Positions 28,095 through 38,916 of a stretch of DNA of 64,000 bases are shown here, one piece after another (position 1 is the first letter of the stretch; each line of letters begins with the position of its first letter). The notes under the pieces are model-generated. The model saw only the letters and a program-made list of their open reading frames with translations, searched no databases and was not told the DNA's origin. A program made the translations under genes and the position numbers. Origin of the DNA: Gammaproteobacteria bacterium (GTDB taxonomy: Bacteria > Pseudomonadota > Gammaproteobacteria > JAADGQ01); the NCBI GenBank assembly GCA_021648145.1, contig JAKITI010000010.1:1-64000 (forward strand), in the 5' to 3' direction.

Positions 28095-29177
28095 ATGCAA
28101 AATGTTATTAACCGCTGGATCAGTAAATACTTATCCGACCCTGAAGCGATCTTCCTCGGGTTATTGCTCATCATTGGTTTTGGCATTGTTATCTTCATTG
28201 GAGATATGCTGGCGCCCTTGCTGATTAGCATCGTACTGGCTTATTTTCTGGAAGGGCTGATAAAGGTTCTGGAAAAACACAAAATCTCACGTATGAGTGC
28301 AATACTTCTGACCTACATTCCGTCATTCGTTTTTTTGGCATTTTTATTCCTTGCTGTACTGCCCATGCTATTAAGCCAAATCAATCAATTAGCCCAAGCA
28401 TTACCCGACATGATCCTCAAAGGCCAGGATGCTCTGCTCAAACTGCCAGAACTTTACCCTGAGTTTGTATCGCAGCAACAGATTTCCGAACTTCTGAAAA
28501 CAATTAAAACATTCGCCGGCTCTTTCGCTCAAAACCTGCTCTCCATGTCACTTTCATCAATTGCCGTTATATTCACTATTCTTATTTATCTCATTCTTAT
28601 CCCTGTACTGGTTTTCTTTTTACTTAAAGATAAAGAACAAATTATAGACTGGTTTCAAGGGTTTTTACCCCAAAAACGCCTAGTCGCGACTCAAGTCTGG
28701 CATGAGATGGATCAACAGATCGGAAACTATGTACGTGGCAAATTTCTGGAGATCATTGTTGTTGGCGTCACCACTTATATTGCTTTTGCTCTTATGGGCT
28801 TAAACTTTTCGGTACTTTTAGCCTCATTAGTTGGGTTATCGGTCATCATTCCTTATATTGGTGCAGTTGCTGTCACGTTTCCTGTGGTATTAATTGCCTA
28901 CTTTCAATGGGGATGGAGCTCTGAACTAGCCTATTTGGTTACAATCTACCTGATCATTCAAGGTTTGGATGGAAACGTACTAGTTCCCCTGCTCTTCTCT
29001 GAAGCGGTTAATTTGCACCCAGTCGCCATCATTGTTGCAGTACTATTTTTTGGTGGGATCTGGGGGGTATGGGGTGTGTTTTTTGCAATTCCGTTAGCAA
29101 CATTAGTAAAAGCCGTTATTAATGCCTGGCCTAGAACAGATGTTGAATGCGAAAATAGAGAGCTGCCTAAACCATAA
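28095..29177 (+). CDS. AI-2E family (PerM-like) transporter
   Basis: A 360-residue membrane protein with about eight transmembrane segments, clustered at residues 17-75, 150-180 and 210-335, and a conserved Pro/Gly-rich end. It belongs to the AI-2E transporter family (UPF0118), which includes PerM/YfgO and TqsA. The substrate is unknown and the family name alone does not show quorum-signal export. It is divergent from dapA and overlaps the convergent holB stop by 11 bases. Confidence 0.85.
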   Translation: MQNVINRWISKYLSDPEAIFLGLLLIIGFGIVIFIGDMLAPLLISIVLAYFLEGLIKVLEKHKISRMSAILLTYIPSFVFLAFLFLAVLPMLLSQINQLAQALPDMILKGQDALLKLPELYPEFVSQQQISELLKTIKTFAGSFAQNLLSMSLSSIAVIFTILIYLILIPVLVFFLLKDKEQIIDWFQGFLPQKRLVATQVWHEMDQQIGNYVRGKFLEIIVVGVTTYIAFALMGLNFSVLLASLVGLSVIIPYIGAVAVTFPVVLIAYFQWGWSSELAYLVTIYLIIQGLDGNVLVPLLFSEAVNLHPVAIIVAVLFFGGIWGVWGVFFAIPLATLVKAVINAWPRTDVECENRELPKP

Positions 29178-30183
29178 CAATCGGTATACGACGATGCGTC
29201 CAAAAAATGAGTAGATCTTCCAGCAACATCTGCGGATTACATGATGTTTCACAAAGACGTATCGTTTCACAGAGCTGGTCATAAAATCTGAATAGAGGCT
29301 TCAAATCCCATAAGTGTGCTACCTTTTCCAATCGACCACGAACGTCTGAATTTACGATATTGGATAGATTTTCACTGCTTTTCAAGCGCAATAAGTCTTC
29401 CACCCAGCGTCGTAACCAGTAGAGAGAATCACTCATACCCACCTTTAACCATGCTTCAGCGATAGACACTGGATCATTTTGGCCTCTAATCAACCCTTCA
29501 AGGTCACTCAACATTTTATCTCGATGTTTCAAAAGGTCATTATCTGCTAATTTCTTAGCCTCAAATGGTGCACCATCAGCCAGTGAAAGCAATAATTCCA
29601 AGTGATCTTTCGGTGAGTCAATATGTGTTTTCAACCACTGAACGCCCACATCCATCGTGGGTTTATGAAGCACAATATTCTGACAACGGCTGCGAATTGT
29701 AGCCGGTAACATTGCAGGACGGCTCGTCACTAAAACCAATAACGAATGCGCCGGAGGTTCTTCCAATGTTTTGAGCAGACTGTTTGATGAAGCAATATTC
29801 ATCTGCTCTGCCGGTGAAATCACAGCCACTTTATTGCCACTTAATTGTGCTTTAAGTAACACATACTGATTAAGTGCTCTGATCTGATCAATACTAATCA
29901 CTTTCCCTGTTTCAACAGGGTTTATATTTTTAACATCCGGATGACTTCCAGCTTCAATTAATTGGCAACTCCGGCACTGCTGACAGGCAAACCCATTTTT
30001 ATTGAGTGCATCACAACATACGGCTTTCATCAGCACCTGAGCCAATCGTTGTTTGCCAATGCCTTTCTGGCCACTCAAAAGCAATGCATGCGGTAATGTT
30101 CCGCTGCGCTGGCGCTGAATCAGATTGTTAAATGAAGGCATTAACCAGGAAGGAAGCTCGCCAGGATAGTCTCCGGCACTCAT
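29167..30183 (-). CDS. holB: DNA polymerase III delta' subunit HolB
   Basis: A 338-residue clamp-loader subunit. It has an AAA+ fold with a P-loop GQKGIGKQ (about residues 41-48), the zinc-binding cysteine set CCDALN..CQQCRSCQ (about 71-93), and a C-terminal region. Delta' contributes the stator of the clamp loader that loads the beta sliding clamp. It overlaps the tmk stop by four bases and ends 11 bases inside the convergent permease gene. Confidence 0.92.
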   Translation of the reverse strand: MSAGDYPGELPSWLMPSFNNLIQRQRSGTLPHALLLSGQKGIGKQRLAQVLMKAVCCDALNKNGFACQQCRSCQLIEAGSHPDVKNINPVETGKVISIDQIRALNQYVLLKAQLSGNKVAVISPAEQMNIASSNSLLKTLEEPPAHSLLVLVTSRPAMLPATIRSRCQNIVLHKPTMDVGVQWLKTHIDSPKDHLELLLSLADGAPFEAKKLADNDLLKHRDKMLSDLEGLIRGQNDPVSIAEAWLKVGMSDSLYWLRRWVEDLLRLKSSENLSNIVNSDVRGRLEKVAHLWDLKPLFRFYDQLCETIRLCETSCNPQMLLEDLLIFWTHRRIPIVMV

Positions 30184-30800
30184 TTAAAAAAGTTATCCAG
30201 ACAGGTTTTAATTTGGGATTGTACTTTTTTTAATGGGCATGTTGCATCAATCACACGGAAGCGCTGTGGCAGTTTTTTTGCTCGTTCAAGATAAGTATTA
30301 CGCACACGTTCAAAAAAATCAGACTTCTCTTTTTCAAAACGATCCAGCTCGCCTCGTTTGCCAACGCGTTGCAAGCCTAACGATACAGGCGCATCCAATA
30401 ACAGAGTCAGCTCAGGACGGAAATCCCCTTGCACCCAATTTTCCAGCTGAGCAATTCGCTCCATTGAAATACCACGCCCTCCACCCTGATAAGCATAAGT
30501 CGCATCGGTGAAACGATCAGAAATAACCCACTCACCGCGCTTTAGTGCGGGGTGAATCACTTTATGCAAGTGCTCGGCTCGCGCTGCAAACATCAACAGT
30601 AATTCAGCATCATCCGCCATATCATCTTGCCGATGACTCAAAAGCAGCTCTCTCACCTGTTCAGCCAGTTTTGAGCCACCCGGCTCACGAGTCACAGTGA
30701 CTTTTAGCTGCTTAGCTTTCAGGTACTCCTGAATAAAATTAATATTGGTGGTCTTCCCCACCCCTTCGCTGCCTTCAATCGTAATAAAATGACCCGACAT
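30180..30800 (-). CDS. tmk: Thymidylate kinase Tmk
   Basis: A 206-residue kinase that phosphorylates dTMP to dTDP. The P-loop EGSEGVGKTT (about residue 9), the TREPGG motif, DRFTDATYAYQGGGRG and the LID region are visible. The ATG at 30800 is the likely start; a TTG three bases upstream is possible. It overlaps holB by four bases and follows mltG by 15 bases. Confidence 0.95.
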   Translation of the reverse strand: MSGHFITIEGSEGVGKTTNINFIQEYLKAKQLKVTVTREPGGSKLAEQVRELLLSHRQDDMADDAELLLMFAARAEHLHKVIHPALKRGEWVISDRFTDATYAYQGGGRGISMERIAQLENWVQGDFRPELTLLLDAPVSLGLQRVGKRGELDRFEKEKSDFFERVRNTYLERAKKLPQRFRVIDATCPLKKVQSQIKTCLDNFFK

Positions 30801-30815
30801 CAATATGGATTCCTG

Positions 30816-31820
30816 CTATCTTTTTAATTGGTATTGAGTGACGGCTTTGTTGTGCTCTTCCAGTGTTTCTGAAAAATAGTGTGAACCATCACCTTTGGAT
30901 ACAAAATAAAGTGTTTTTCCTTTCAGAGGATGCATCACCGCATCAATCGCTGCACCGCCAGGCAGTGCAATTGGAGTTGGAGGCAATGCCGGGATGCGAT
31001 AGGTATTATAAGACGTATGCTCAAGCAAGTCGCGCCGCCTGATATTTCCATCGTAACGATCGCCCATTCCATAAATCACAGTAGGATCTGTTTGCAAACG
31101 CATTTTTTTATTTAATCGACGAATAAATACACCGGCTATTTGTCCTTGCTCACTCCTTAGCCCCGTCTCTTTCTCTACGATTGAAGCCAAAATTAATGCT
31201 TCATAACTATTTTTCAATGGTAAGTTTTTTTCACGCGTTGACCACGACTCTTCAAGGTATTTTTGCATCATTCTGTATGACCTTCGCAAAATATCAACAT
31301 CACTCATGCCGCGTGTAAAATGATAAGTATCGGGATAAAAACGCCCTTCGGGATGTTCACCCGTTCGACCTATTTCGGTCATAATCTGCTCATCTGTCTT
31401 ACCCATTAAATGATGAACCAGATTTTCGTTCGCATGAATAGCAGACAGTGCTTGACGAAAGGTCAGCCCTTCTATCAGTGTAACTCCATAATGAATCACC
31501 TTTCCATCGACAATTTGTCTTAAAAATTGTGGTGGAGTCGTACCGGCTACAACCTCATACTCTCCCGTTTTAATTTGATGAGCAACACCCTGCCAACGAG
31601 CCAATGCAATAAAATAGTATGGGTGAGAGATCAGTTCCAATTCGACCAGAGAATTGGCCACTTGCTTTATATTGGCACCGGGTTTCAGTTCATATGAGAT
31701 GTTATCAAGAGAAATTTTTAGAGGTGTTTCATAAAACTTTTTAAAATCAATGGCAAGAACTGCTAGTGCAACCCCTAATAATACAACAATAAACAGTATG
31801 AACTTGGATAGAATTTTCAC
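30816..31820 (-). CDS. mltG: Endolytic murein transglycosylase MltG
   Basis: A 334-residue membrane-anchored (helix at about residues 4-24) lytic transglycosylase. It has a LysM-like region and the YceG catalytic domain; the catalytic glutamate lies in ASIVEKETG (about residue 214). It cuts nascent glycan strands and so helps end peptidoglycan polymerisation. The GTG start at 31820 overlaps the pabC stop (GTGA), a translational coupling signature. The pabC-mltG-tmk-holB order is conserved in gammaproteobacteria. Confidence 0.94.
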   Translation of the reverse strand: MKILSKFILFIVVLLGVALAVLAIDFKKFYETPLKISLDNISYELKPGANIKQVANSLVELELISHPYYFIALARWQGVAHQIKTGEYEVVAGTTPPQFLRQIVDGKVIHYGVTLIEGLTFRQALSAIHANENLVHHLMGKTDEQIMTEIGRTGEHPEGRFYPDTYHFTRGMSDVDILRRSYRMMQKYLEESWSTREKNLPLKNSYEALILASIVEKETGLRSEQGQIAGVFIRRLNKKMRLQTDPTVIYGMGDRYDGNIRRRDLLEHTSYNTYRIPALPPTPIALPGGAAIDAVMHPLKGKTLYFVSKGDGSHYFSETLEEHNKAVTQYQLKR

Positions 31821-32653
31821 AGATCAATGCCACTATGTGCTAATTGTTGCTCTAAAGAGACCATCAGTTTTTTTGTTAAAAAAAACTTGGAATAAATTAT
31901 TTGCCCTGCTGATTTTACAGGCCAGATACCAATAATGCTATTACATAAAAATAGTTCATCAGCCTTCTTTAAAACTTCTTGGCTGACCGCAGCAACATGA
32001 ACCTGAAGACCTGATTTTTTTGCAATATTAATAATTGCACCACGCATCACACCTTCAACACCGCACATGGATAAATCAGGTGTTATTAACTGGTTATTTT
32101 TAACGACAAACAGATTTGTTCGCGTACCTTCAATCACGTTACCTTGTTGGTCAAGCATCAACCCTTCTTGCACTTCGGGTTCACACCACTCACGACTGGC
32201 CATCACTTGCTCGAGACGGTTTAGATGCTTTATGCCCGCCAGCACAGGATTACTTCCTAAACCTGTTTTGCATAACTCAACATGAACACCTTCCTGCCAA
32301 TAAGAATCAGAAAAAGAAGGCCAGGGGTAGTGCAATAAAATTCGTGTAACAGAGGGAGTCTCTGGAGAATGGTAACCACGCCCACCCACGCCTCGGGTCA
32401 GTATGATTTTGAGTATTGCCTGGCTATTATTAGCATCATCAGAAAGCAGACGGGCTGCTTCGGCATGGAGTAATTCTGGGTCAATCGCAGGCAAGCTAAG
32501 ACGTTCACAGCCTTCAAGAAAACGCTGCATATGTTGATGCCACAACTGTAATTTACCATTTTTTACCGCAATGGTTTCAAACAAACCATCGCCATAATGA
32601 AGCCCTCGATCCAAAGAGCTTATGGCATTCGCTTCAACACCGTTGATCAACAT
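31817..32653 (-). CDS. pabC: Aminodeoxychorismate lyase PabC
   Basis: A 278-residue PLP enzyme (branched-chain aminotransferase fold type IV) that releases pyruvate from 4-amino-4-deoxychorismate to give p-aminobenzoate for folate. The PLP lysine is in GIKHLNRL (about residue 140), and EGTRTNLF is the other family motif. It is the first gene of pabC-mltG-tmk-holB. The fabF and acpP genes that precede it in many relatives are absent; truB lies upstream instead. Confidence 0.92.
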   Translation of the reverse strand: MLINGVEANAISSLDRGLHYGDGLFETIAVKNGKLQLWHQHMQRFLEGCERLSLPAIDPELLHAEAARLLSDDANNSQAILKIILTRGVGGRGYHSPETPSVTRILLHYPWPSFSDSYWQEGVHVELCKTGLGSNPVLAGIKHLNRLEQVMASREWCEPEVQEGLMLDQQGNVIEGTRTNLFVVKNNQLITPDLSMCGVEGVMRGAIINIAKKSGLQVHVAAVSQEVLKKADELFLCNSIIGIWPVKSAGQIIYSKFFLTKKLMVSLEQQLAHSGIDL

Positions 32654-32696
32654 ATTTAAAATAGAGCAATTCTAAAAGTGTTGAGTATACTGTTTA

Positions 32697-33614
32697 TTAA
32701 TTAAACAATCTCTTAGATGCAATTTTCCCGTCATCTTGCATCAATCCCAAACCTAGAAAGCAGTCGTCTTCAGCATAGAGCCTGATCAAACCTTCCGTAG
32801 GTGAATTAGGAACAAAAACAGGCTGTCCTTGGCGCAGCTGCAACACTGTTGCAGGTGAAAGATTAAGCATCGGCCATTGTGAAACACCGTGGTCGATAGG
32901 TAATAATAGTGCGTCCAGAGCTTCAAAATCGCCACTCTCTTTTATCTCTCCAAGAGTCTCTAGAGAGTACATATTGCCATCAAAAGGCCCAACTTTTAGG
33001 CGACGTAAATAGGTGACATGTCCACCACCACAACCTAATGCGGCGCTGATATCTTCCGCCAGTGTTCGCACATAAGTTCCTTTAGAGCAGTGAACATCAA
33101 GCTCTAATGAATCACCTTCAAAACTTAACAGCTCTAATGAAATAATATTCAGCGTACGCGCTTCACGCTCCACTTCAATACCTTGACGAGCAAGCTTATA
33201 AAGTGGCTGCCCTTTTTGTTTGAGTGCCGAGTACATTGGAGGGATTTGCTGGATTTCACCCGTAAAATCATTCAAAATTTTTTTAAGTAATGAGTCACTG
33301 ATTTCGGGCACAGGCCAACGCTCTATTACTTCACCTTCAGCATCACCTGATGCTGTTTTTTCACCCAACTTGATCACCACACGATAATACTTGTCTGAAT
33401 CCAGCAAAAATTGGGAAATTTTTGTTGCTTCACCAAAGCAAAGAGGCAACATACCACTGGCTAATGGATCAAGACTGCCGGTATGACCTGCTTTTTGAGC
33501 ACCATATAAATTTTTAGCACTCTGCAGTGCTGCATTTGATGAGACACCTAACGGCTTGTCACAAAGAAGAATACCATTCACTTTCCGACCTTTGGCTCTT
33601 CGGCGCTGGCTCAC
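32697..33614 (-). CDS. truB: tRNA pseudouridine-55 synthase TruB
   Basis: A 305-residue enzyme that makes the T-loop pseudouridine-55 in tRNA. The catalytic aspartate is in GSLDPLASGMLP (about residue 48), and a C-terminal PUA-like domain binds RNA. The GTG start overlaps the rbfA stop by four bases. Downstream, pabC replaces the usual rpsO-pnp. Confidence 0.95.
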   Translation of the reverse strand: MSQRRRAKGRKVNGILLCDKPLGVSSNAALQSAKNLYGAQKAGHTGSLDPLASGMLPLCFGEATKISQFLLDSDKYYRVVIKLGEKTASGDAEGEVIERWPVPEISDSLLKKILNDFTGEIQQIPPMYSALKQKGQPLYKLARQGIEVEREARTLNIISLELLSFEGDSLELDVHCSKGTYVRTLAEDISAALGCGGGHVTYLRRLKVGPFDGNMYSLETLGEIKESGDFEALDALLLPIDHGVSQWPMLNLSPATVLQLRQGQPVFVPNSPTEGLIRLYAEDDCFLGLGLMQDDGKIASKRLFN

Positions 33615-33997
33615 TTTTTTTCCTCACCACTGTTCGGTGATGAATTTTCCAGATCCATCGCCTGATCAATCAATGCAGACAATTTAACACCTCGTTCAAT
33701 GCTGACATCATAGAAAAAACGCAACTCTGGCACATGTCTCATTGTAATATTTTTTGCCAGCTCACTGCGCAAAAAACCTGATGTTTTATTAAGTATTTCA
33801 ATGCGATCTTTAATCTCACCTTCACCACCGAGTAGCGTCACAAATACTTTTGCGATACTCAATTTTCGAGACACATCAACGGCGGAAACAGTCACCATAC
33901 CTAAACGTGGGTCTTTGATTTCACGAGGAATAACTTGAGAAAGAACACGTTGAATCTGTTCTTCGACACGCTGAGAACGCGTATATTCTTTTGGCAT
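33611..33997 (-). CDS. rbfA: Ribosome-binding factor A
   Basis: A 128-residue KH-fold protein that binds the 30S subunit near helix 1 of 16S rRNA during maturation and cold adaptation. Typical blocks are RVEEQIQRVLSQVI near the start and DPRLGMVTVSAVDVS. It overlaps truB at GTGA. The strong hairpin at 34031-34059 separates it from infB. Confidence 0.95.
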   Translation of the reverse strand: MPKEYTRSQRVEEQIQRVLSQVIPREIKDPRLGMVTVSAVDVSRKLSIAKVFVTLLGGEGEIKDRIEILNKTSGFLRSELAKNITMRHVPELRFFYDVSIERGVKLSALIDQAMDLENSSPNSGEEKK

Positions 33998-34030
33998 TGT
34001 TGAGCTACAATTTTATATGAAATAATAAAA

Positions 34031-34059
34031 AATTCCTGCACAAAAAATGTGCAGGAATT
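34031..34059 (-). terminator. Rho-independent terminator between infB and rbfA
   Basis: AATTCCTGCAC (34031-34041) pairs perfectly with GTGCAGGAATT (34049-34059) over a 7-base loop. On the minus strand TTTTTTATTATTT follows. It lies 28 bases past the infB stop, so most nusA-infB transcripts probably end here, with rbfA-truB reached by readthrough or by another promoter. Confidence 0.85.
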
Positions 34060-34087
34060 ATATGAGATATTTTTAATTTAAAGGGTG

Positions 34088-36832
34088 CTATCCGTCAAAT
34101 GTACGAGCAACTTCTATCTGCTCAAATACTTCAATAACATCACCACTTTGAACATCATTATAATTCTTCACGGCAATGCCACATTCAGTACCTGCACGAA
34201 CTTCATTGACATCATCTTTAAAGCGGCGTAACGATTCAAGCTCACCTTCATAAATAACAACGTTATCACGTAATACACGAATCGGATTGTTTTTCTTAAC
34301 GACACCATCAACAACCAGACAACCTGCAACCGCACCAAACTTGGGAGAGCGGAAAACATCCCGAACTTCTGCGTTACCAACAATTTGCTCACGCACTTCA
34401 GGCGTTAACATACCTGATATTGCCATCTTCACGTCATCAATTACGTCATAAATCACACTGTAATAACGTAAACTAATGTCATTCTCTTCAACTAATCGTT
34501 TTGCTGAAGCATCAGCACGCACGTTAAAGCCAATCAAAATTGCTTTTGATGCAACAGCCAGATTGACATCTGACTCATTGATTCCACCCACACCATCGGC
34601 CACAATATTTACTTTAACTTCTTCATGGATCAGCTTAGTTAAAGATTGAGTCAATGCTTCAGCGCTTCCTTGAACGTCTGTTTTAATCAGAAGATTCAAG
34701 ACCTGAACTTCACCCGCTTTACCAAAACTGTTATAAATCTCATCCAGCTTGGCTGACTGCTGACGAGCGAGCCGTGCATCACGCTGTTTGTGTTGGCGTT
34801 GCTCTGCAATTTCACGGATTTTACGTTCATCTTCCAGCACAATCATGTCGTCACCTGCATTGGGTGCACCGGAAAGACCAAGAATAACAACTGGAATTGA
34901 AGGCCCTGCTTTTTTGACCACTTTACCATTCGCATCAAGCATTGCACGCACCCGACCAAACTCTTGGCCAGATAACACCATATCACCACGCTTTAAGGTG
35001 CCTGCTTGAACCAATACAGTCGCTACTGGGCCGCGCCCTTTATCAAGGGCAGATTCAATAACAATGCCACGAGCAGGTGCATCCTTAACAGCGCTCAATT
35101 CAAGCATTTCAGCCTGCATAGAAATGCCATCTAGTAATTCATCAACACCATCACCTTTTAAGGCAGAAACATTAACAAACATGGTGTCACCACCCCATGA
35201 CTCGGGAATGACATCTTTTGCTGCCAAGTCAGACATAACACGTTCTGGATCAGCATCAGGTTTATCAATTTTATTAACTGCAACAATGAGCGTTACTTCA
35301 GCAGCACGTGCATGTTGAATCGCCTCCAGTGTCTGAGGCATTAAACTGTCATCAGCAGCCACCACAAGCACAACAATATCGGTCACTTTTGCGCCACGAG
35401 CACGCATTGCAGTAAATGCCGCATGCCCTGGGGTATCAAGAAAAGTAATATTTCCCTTGTTGGTTTCAACATTATAAGCACCGATATGCTGAGTAATGCC
35501 GCCAGCTTCACTTGAAGCCACCCGAGTACGACGGATGTAGTCAAGCAGCGTTGTTTTACCATGATCGACATGCCCCATAATGGTGACAACAGGTGCACGA
35601 ACGACTTTCTCACCTTCCAGTGCTTCAATCTGAGCGATGGACTCTTCCAATGCATCCGATTGTGTTGCTTTCGCTTTATGCCCCATCTCTTCGACAACCA
35701 AAGTCGCCGTATCCTGGTCAAGCATCTGGTTAATCGTTACCATACTGCCCATTTTCATCATGGTCTTGATAACTTCAGCTGCTTTCACTGCCATTCGCCC
35801 AGCCAACTCAGCGACTGTAATGGTTTCAGGAATGCTCACATCACGAACAACAGGAGCCGTTGGCTTTTCAAAACCATGCAAAGCATTTTCATCTTTAACT
35901 ATTGCTCGCCCAGCAGAACCTTTAACTTTTCTCTTACGTCGTCCAGATTTACCTGTCGCTACATGAAGCTCTGAACGCCCATATCTAGAGCCCGCTTTCT
36001 CTTTATTTTTATTACGGAACTGCGTTGGTTTTTTGTCCGCTGTTTCGGCAGGTCTGGTTCGTGGCTTGTCGTTTCCCCCTGCTTGTTTTTCTTGAATTTT
36101 TTCAGCTGCTTTTTTAGCTTTCTCTGCCTCTTGTTTTACCTTTTCTTCAGCTGCCCGCTTTATCTTATCAGCCGCACGCAGCTTTCTTTCCTCTACTTCA
36201 TTTATCTTAGCTTTTTGCGCATATTTTAATCTTTCACTTTCCAAGCGTACTTTTTCACGCATGGTTAAAGGTGCTTTTTTCTTTTCTATTTTTTCAGGAA
36301 CAGGAGTTGTTTCAGGTTTTGGCTCAACAACCTTATCCGCTTCAACTAAAGCTTTTTCAACTTTAGGTTGCACTTCAACTTTTTGTGCAGTCTCTATTTT
36401 AGATTTTGACTCAGTAAGAGCCTCTGTGACTTCTTCCTGTTTTTCTTTTATTTCAGGCTTGGGTGGAGGAGGGTTAGGAATTAAAGGCGCTTTCGATTTT
36501 GGTATCGTTTTACTTTCAACCGGGAGTTCTTCACGTTTAATATAAGTACGTTTTTTACGCACTTCAACGCTCACTGAGTTTGTCTTTCCTTGTGAGTTTT
36601 TTTGCTTTAAAGAGTCTTGGGTTTTACGACGCAGTGTGATTTTCTTACCACTTAAACTCTTTTTCTGGCCATGACTACCACGTAAAAACTCCAACAATTT
36701 CTGTTTTTCTTCATCAGAAATCATATCGTTTTCAACTTTTTCAGGTAAACCTGCTTCGCCGAGCTGCGTGAGTAAACGAGCGACGGGGATACCTACAATA
36801 TCCGCAAACTGCTTTACTTTAACTTCAGACAT
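34088..36832 (-). CDS. infB: Translation initiation factor IF-2
   Basis: A 914-residue IF-2. It has an N-terminal helix-rich region with long Lys/Glu/Ala-rich repeats (about 60-340), then the GTPase domain with [12 protein letters not shown] (about residue 420), DTPGHAAF and NKIDKPDAD, and C-terminal beta-barrel and fMet-tRNA-binding domains. It delivers initiator tRNA-fMet to the 30S subunit. It is downstream of nusA with a 28-base gap and upstream of the terminator. tRNA-fMet genes lie at the head of the same block. Confidence 0.97.
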   Translation of the reverse strand: MSEVKVKQFADIVGIPVARLLTQLGEAGLPEKVENDMISDEEKQKLLEFLRGSHGQKKSLSGKKITLRRKTQDSLKQKNSQGKTNSVSVEVRKKRTYIKREELPVESKTIPKSKAPLIPNPPPPKPEIKEKQEEVTEALTESKSKIETAQKVEVQPKVEKALVEADKVVEPKPETTPVPEKIEKKKAPLTMREKVRLESERLKYAQKAKINEVEERKLRAADKIKRAAEEKVKQEAEKAKKAAEKIQEKQAGGNDKPRTRPAETADKKPTQFRNKNKEKAGSRYGRSELHVATGKSGRRKRKVKGSAGRAIVKDENALHGFEKPTAPVVRDVSIPETITVAELAGRMAVKAAEVIKTMMKMGSMVTINQMLDQDTATLVVEEMGHKAKATQSDALEESIAQIEALEGEKVVRAPVVTIMGHVDHGKTTLLDYIRRTRVASSEAGGITQHIGAYNVETNKGNITFLDTPGHAAFTAMRARGAKVTDIVVLVVAADDSLMPQTLEAIQHARAAEVTLIVAVNKIDKPDADPERVMSDLAAKDVIPESWGGDTMFVNVSALKGDGVDELLDGISMQAEMLELSAVKDAPARGIVIESALDKGRGPVATVLVQAGTLKRGDMVLSGQEFGRVRAMLDANGKVVKKAGPSIPVVILGLSGAPNAGDDMIVLEDERKIREIAEQRQHKQRDARLARQQSAKLDEIYNSFGKAGEVQVLNLLIKTDVQGSAEALTQSLTKLIHEEVKVNIVADGVGGINESDVNLAVASKAILIGFNVRADASAKRLVEENDISLRYYSVIYDVIDDVKMAISGMLTPEVREQIVGNAEVRDVFRSPKFGAVAGCLVVDGVVKKNNPIRVLRDNVVIYEGELESLRRFKDDVNEVRAGTECGIAVKNYNDVQSGDVIEVFEQIEVARTFDG

Positions 36833-36860
36833 TTTTATTCAGTCCCCACCTTACAAATCG

Positions 36861-38354
36861 CTATTCTTCGCTAAACCAAGGCGCACGCGCCGCCATTATC
36901 AAATCAGCAGCTTGCTTTTCATCCATACTCTCAATATCTATCAGATCATCCACAGACAATTCTGCCAGATCTTCCTGAGTGGACACACCGCTTCCTGCCA
37001 ATGTATAAGCCAACGCCTCATTCATACCATCCAGTGCCAAAAGATCAGCAGCTGGTGGTGTTTCATTCACTTTTTCTTCCGCAGTAATCGCCAATGTAAT
37101 CATTGCATCACGCGCACGATTACGCAGTTCTTCTACGATTTCTTCATCAAACTCTTCTATTTTCAACATTTCATCTATGGGTACATAGGCGACTTCATCT
37201 ATGGATGAAAAGCCTTCTTGAACAAGTGTTAATGCAATTTCTTCATCAACATCAAGTTGCTCCATAAAGACCGTTTGAATTTTGTCAGACTCCACTTCCG
37301 TTTTTTCTTCTGCTTGATCTTCGGTCATTACATTCAACTCCCACCCAGTCAACTGACTGGCCAGGCGAATATTCTGCCCCCCACGCCCAATCGCCTGTGA
37401 AAGGTTGTCTTCCGCAACGGCAACATCCATGCATTGTTTATCTTCATCAACAACGATAGAGACAACTTCAGCGGGTGACATCGCATTAATCACATATTGT
37501 GCAGGGTTATCATCCCACAGGATTATATCAACACGCTCACCATTGAGTTCATTAGAAACCGCTTGAACACGTGCCCCCCGCATACCAATGCACGCACCGA
37601 CTGGATCAATGCGAGGATCATTGGTTTTTACTGCAATTTTTGCACGCAAGCCCGGATCACGCGCCGCGCCGATAATTTCAATCATCTCGTCGCCGACTTC
37701 AGGAACTTCCAACTTAAACAGTTCAATAACAAGCTCTGGCACCGTCCGACTCACAACTAATTGTGGGCCACGGCCTTCAGCATTAACCCCTGTTAAAAGG
37801 CCTCTTAGCCGATCACCAGGGCGCACTGACTCACGCAAGATTAACTCTTCACGGGCAACAAAAGCTTCCGCCCCTTCACCAAGATCAAGAATAACATTAC
37901 CACGGCTGGTACGTTTAACTGTACCAGAGACCATTTCTCCAATACGATTTTCAAACTTCTCAATCACTTGTGCGCGTTCTGCTTCTCTTACTTTTTGCAC
38001 AATAACTTGTTTAGCAGTTTGCGCTGCAATCCTGCCAAAAGCAACAGACTCAATGGGCTCTTCAATAAAATCACCTACGGCAATTTCAGGGTCTTTTTTC
38101 AGTGCTGTTTGTAATAAAATTTGCCGAATTGATGATTCAAACATTTCATCTTCATCATCCATTACTTCCCAACAACGAAATGATTCACTCTCACCCGTCA
38201 TGCGATCTACGCTGACACGTACATTAATATCTTCCTTGTAACGTTTTTTAGTGGCTGTCGCAAGTGCTACTTCTATCGCTTCAAAAATAATTTCTTTCGC
38301 TACGCCCCTTTCATGGGATACCACATCGACTACAGCCAGAATTTCTTTGTTCAT
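36861..38354 (-). CDS. nusA: Transcription elongation/termination factor NusA
   Basis: A 497-residue NusA. The N-terminal RNA-polymerase-binding domain (begins [12 protein letters not shown]), S1 domain (about 135-200), two KH domains (about 205-340, with [10 protein letters not shown] and [12 protein letters not shown]) and two acidic C-terminal repeats are all present; the latter are typical of gammaproteobacteria. It modulates pausing, termination and antitermination. The ATG at 38354 is used; a TTG two codons upstream is less likely. It sits between rimP and infB. Confidence 0.97.
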   Translation of the reverse strand: MNKEILAVVDVVSHERGVAKEIIFEAIEVALATATKKRYKEDINVRVSVDRMTGESESFRCWEVMDDEDEMFESSIRQILLQTALKKDPEIAVGDFIEEPIESVAFGRIAAQTAKQVIVQKVREAERAQVIEKFENRIGEMVSGTVKRTSRGNVILDLGEGAEAFVAREELILRESVRPGDRLRGLLTGVNAEGRGPQLVVSRTVPELVIELFKLEVPEVGDEMIEIIGAARDPGLRAKIAVKTNDPRIDPVGACIGMRGARVQAVSNELNGERVDIILWDDNPAQYVINAMSPAEVVSIVVDEDKQCMDVAVAEDNLSQAIGRGGQNIRLASQLTGWELNVMTEDQAEEKTEVESDKIQTVFMEQLDVDEEIALTLVQEGFSSIDEVAYVPIDEMLKIEEFDEEIVEELRNRARDAMITLAITAEEKVNETPPAADLLALDGMNEALAYTLAGSGVSTQEDLAELSVDDLIDIESMDEKQAADLIMAARAPWFSEE

Positions 38355-38398
38355 TGCCAAACCTCGATTAAGAATCAGTAATAACTGGTCAAACCCAG

Positions 38399-38860
38399 TT
38401 AAACTTCAGCGACCAAACGTGCTTTTTGAATCTGTGCAAACGGCAGATCAACTTCCTCGCCATCTTGCAAAATTCTAACTTCACCCCCACTTATACCCAG
38501 CAATTTTCCTCTGTATTTACGTCGGCCATCAATCATTGGTGTTTCAAGCTGAATACGCACATCACTTCCAATAAATCGTTCAAAGTGCGCTTCAGTGAAA
38601 AGTGGGCGATCAAGACCTGGTGAAGATATCTCTAAATGGTAAAAGCCAGGAATGGGATCTTCCACATCCAACAGCGTACTCACCTGCTCACTCACCCGCT
38701 GACAATCTTTAACAACAATACCTTGTTCCGTATCTATATATATACGTAATACAGAAGTACCATCATGCGGGAAATATTCAATACCCACAAGCTCATAACC
38801 CATTGTTTCAACAACAGGAACAATCAAGTCATACAATTTTTGCTGTGGTTTTATATACAT
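38399..38860 (-). CDS. rimP: Ribosome maturation factor RimP
   Basis: A 153-residue protein needed for 30S maturation, acting before ribosomal proteins S7, S9 and S19 enter. It has an N-terminal alpha/beta domain and a C-terminal small beta-barrel. [10 protein letters not shown] and [12 protein letters not shown] are family blocks. It is the first protein gene of the rimP-nusA-infB block. An intrinsic-terminator-like hairpin ends 18 bases before its ATG. Confidence 0.95.
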   Translation of the reverse strand: MYIKPQQKLYDLIVPVVETMGYELVGIEYFPHDGTSVLRIYIDTEQGIVVKDCQRVSEQVSTLLDVEDPIPGFYHLEISSPGLDRPLFTEAHFERFIGSDVRIQLETPMIDGRRKYRGKLLGISGGEVRILQDGEEVDLPFAQIQKARLVAEV

Positions 38861-38877
38861 GACTCTCTAAACAAAAA

Positions 38878-38895
38878 ATGGGCCATAAGGCCCAT
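38878..38895 (-). terminator. Hairpin with T-run in the rimP leader
   Basis: ATGGGCC (38878-38884) pairs with GGCCCAT (38889-38895) over a 4-base loop; on the minus strand TTTTTTG follows. It lies just upstream of rimP and could end tRNA-fMet readthrough or act as an attenuator for the rimP-nusA-infB block. NusA is a transcription-termination factor, so autoregulation here is attractive but only inferred. Confidence 0.7.
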
Positions 38896-38916
38896 CTTAA
38901 AAACTCATAATAAAAA

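Noticed and set aside
37588-38241. A 217-codon plus-strand ORF antisense to nusA
   Set aside because: Ser/Arg/Pro-rich antisense shadow without any family pattern; nusA is certain.
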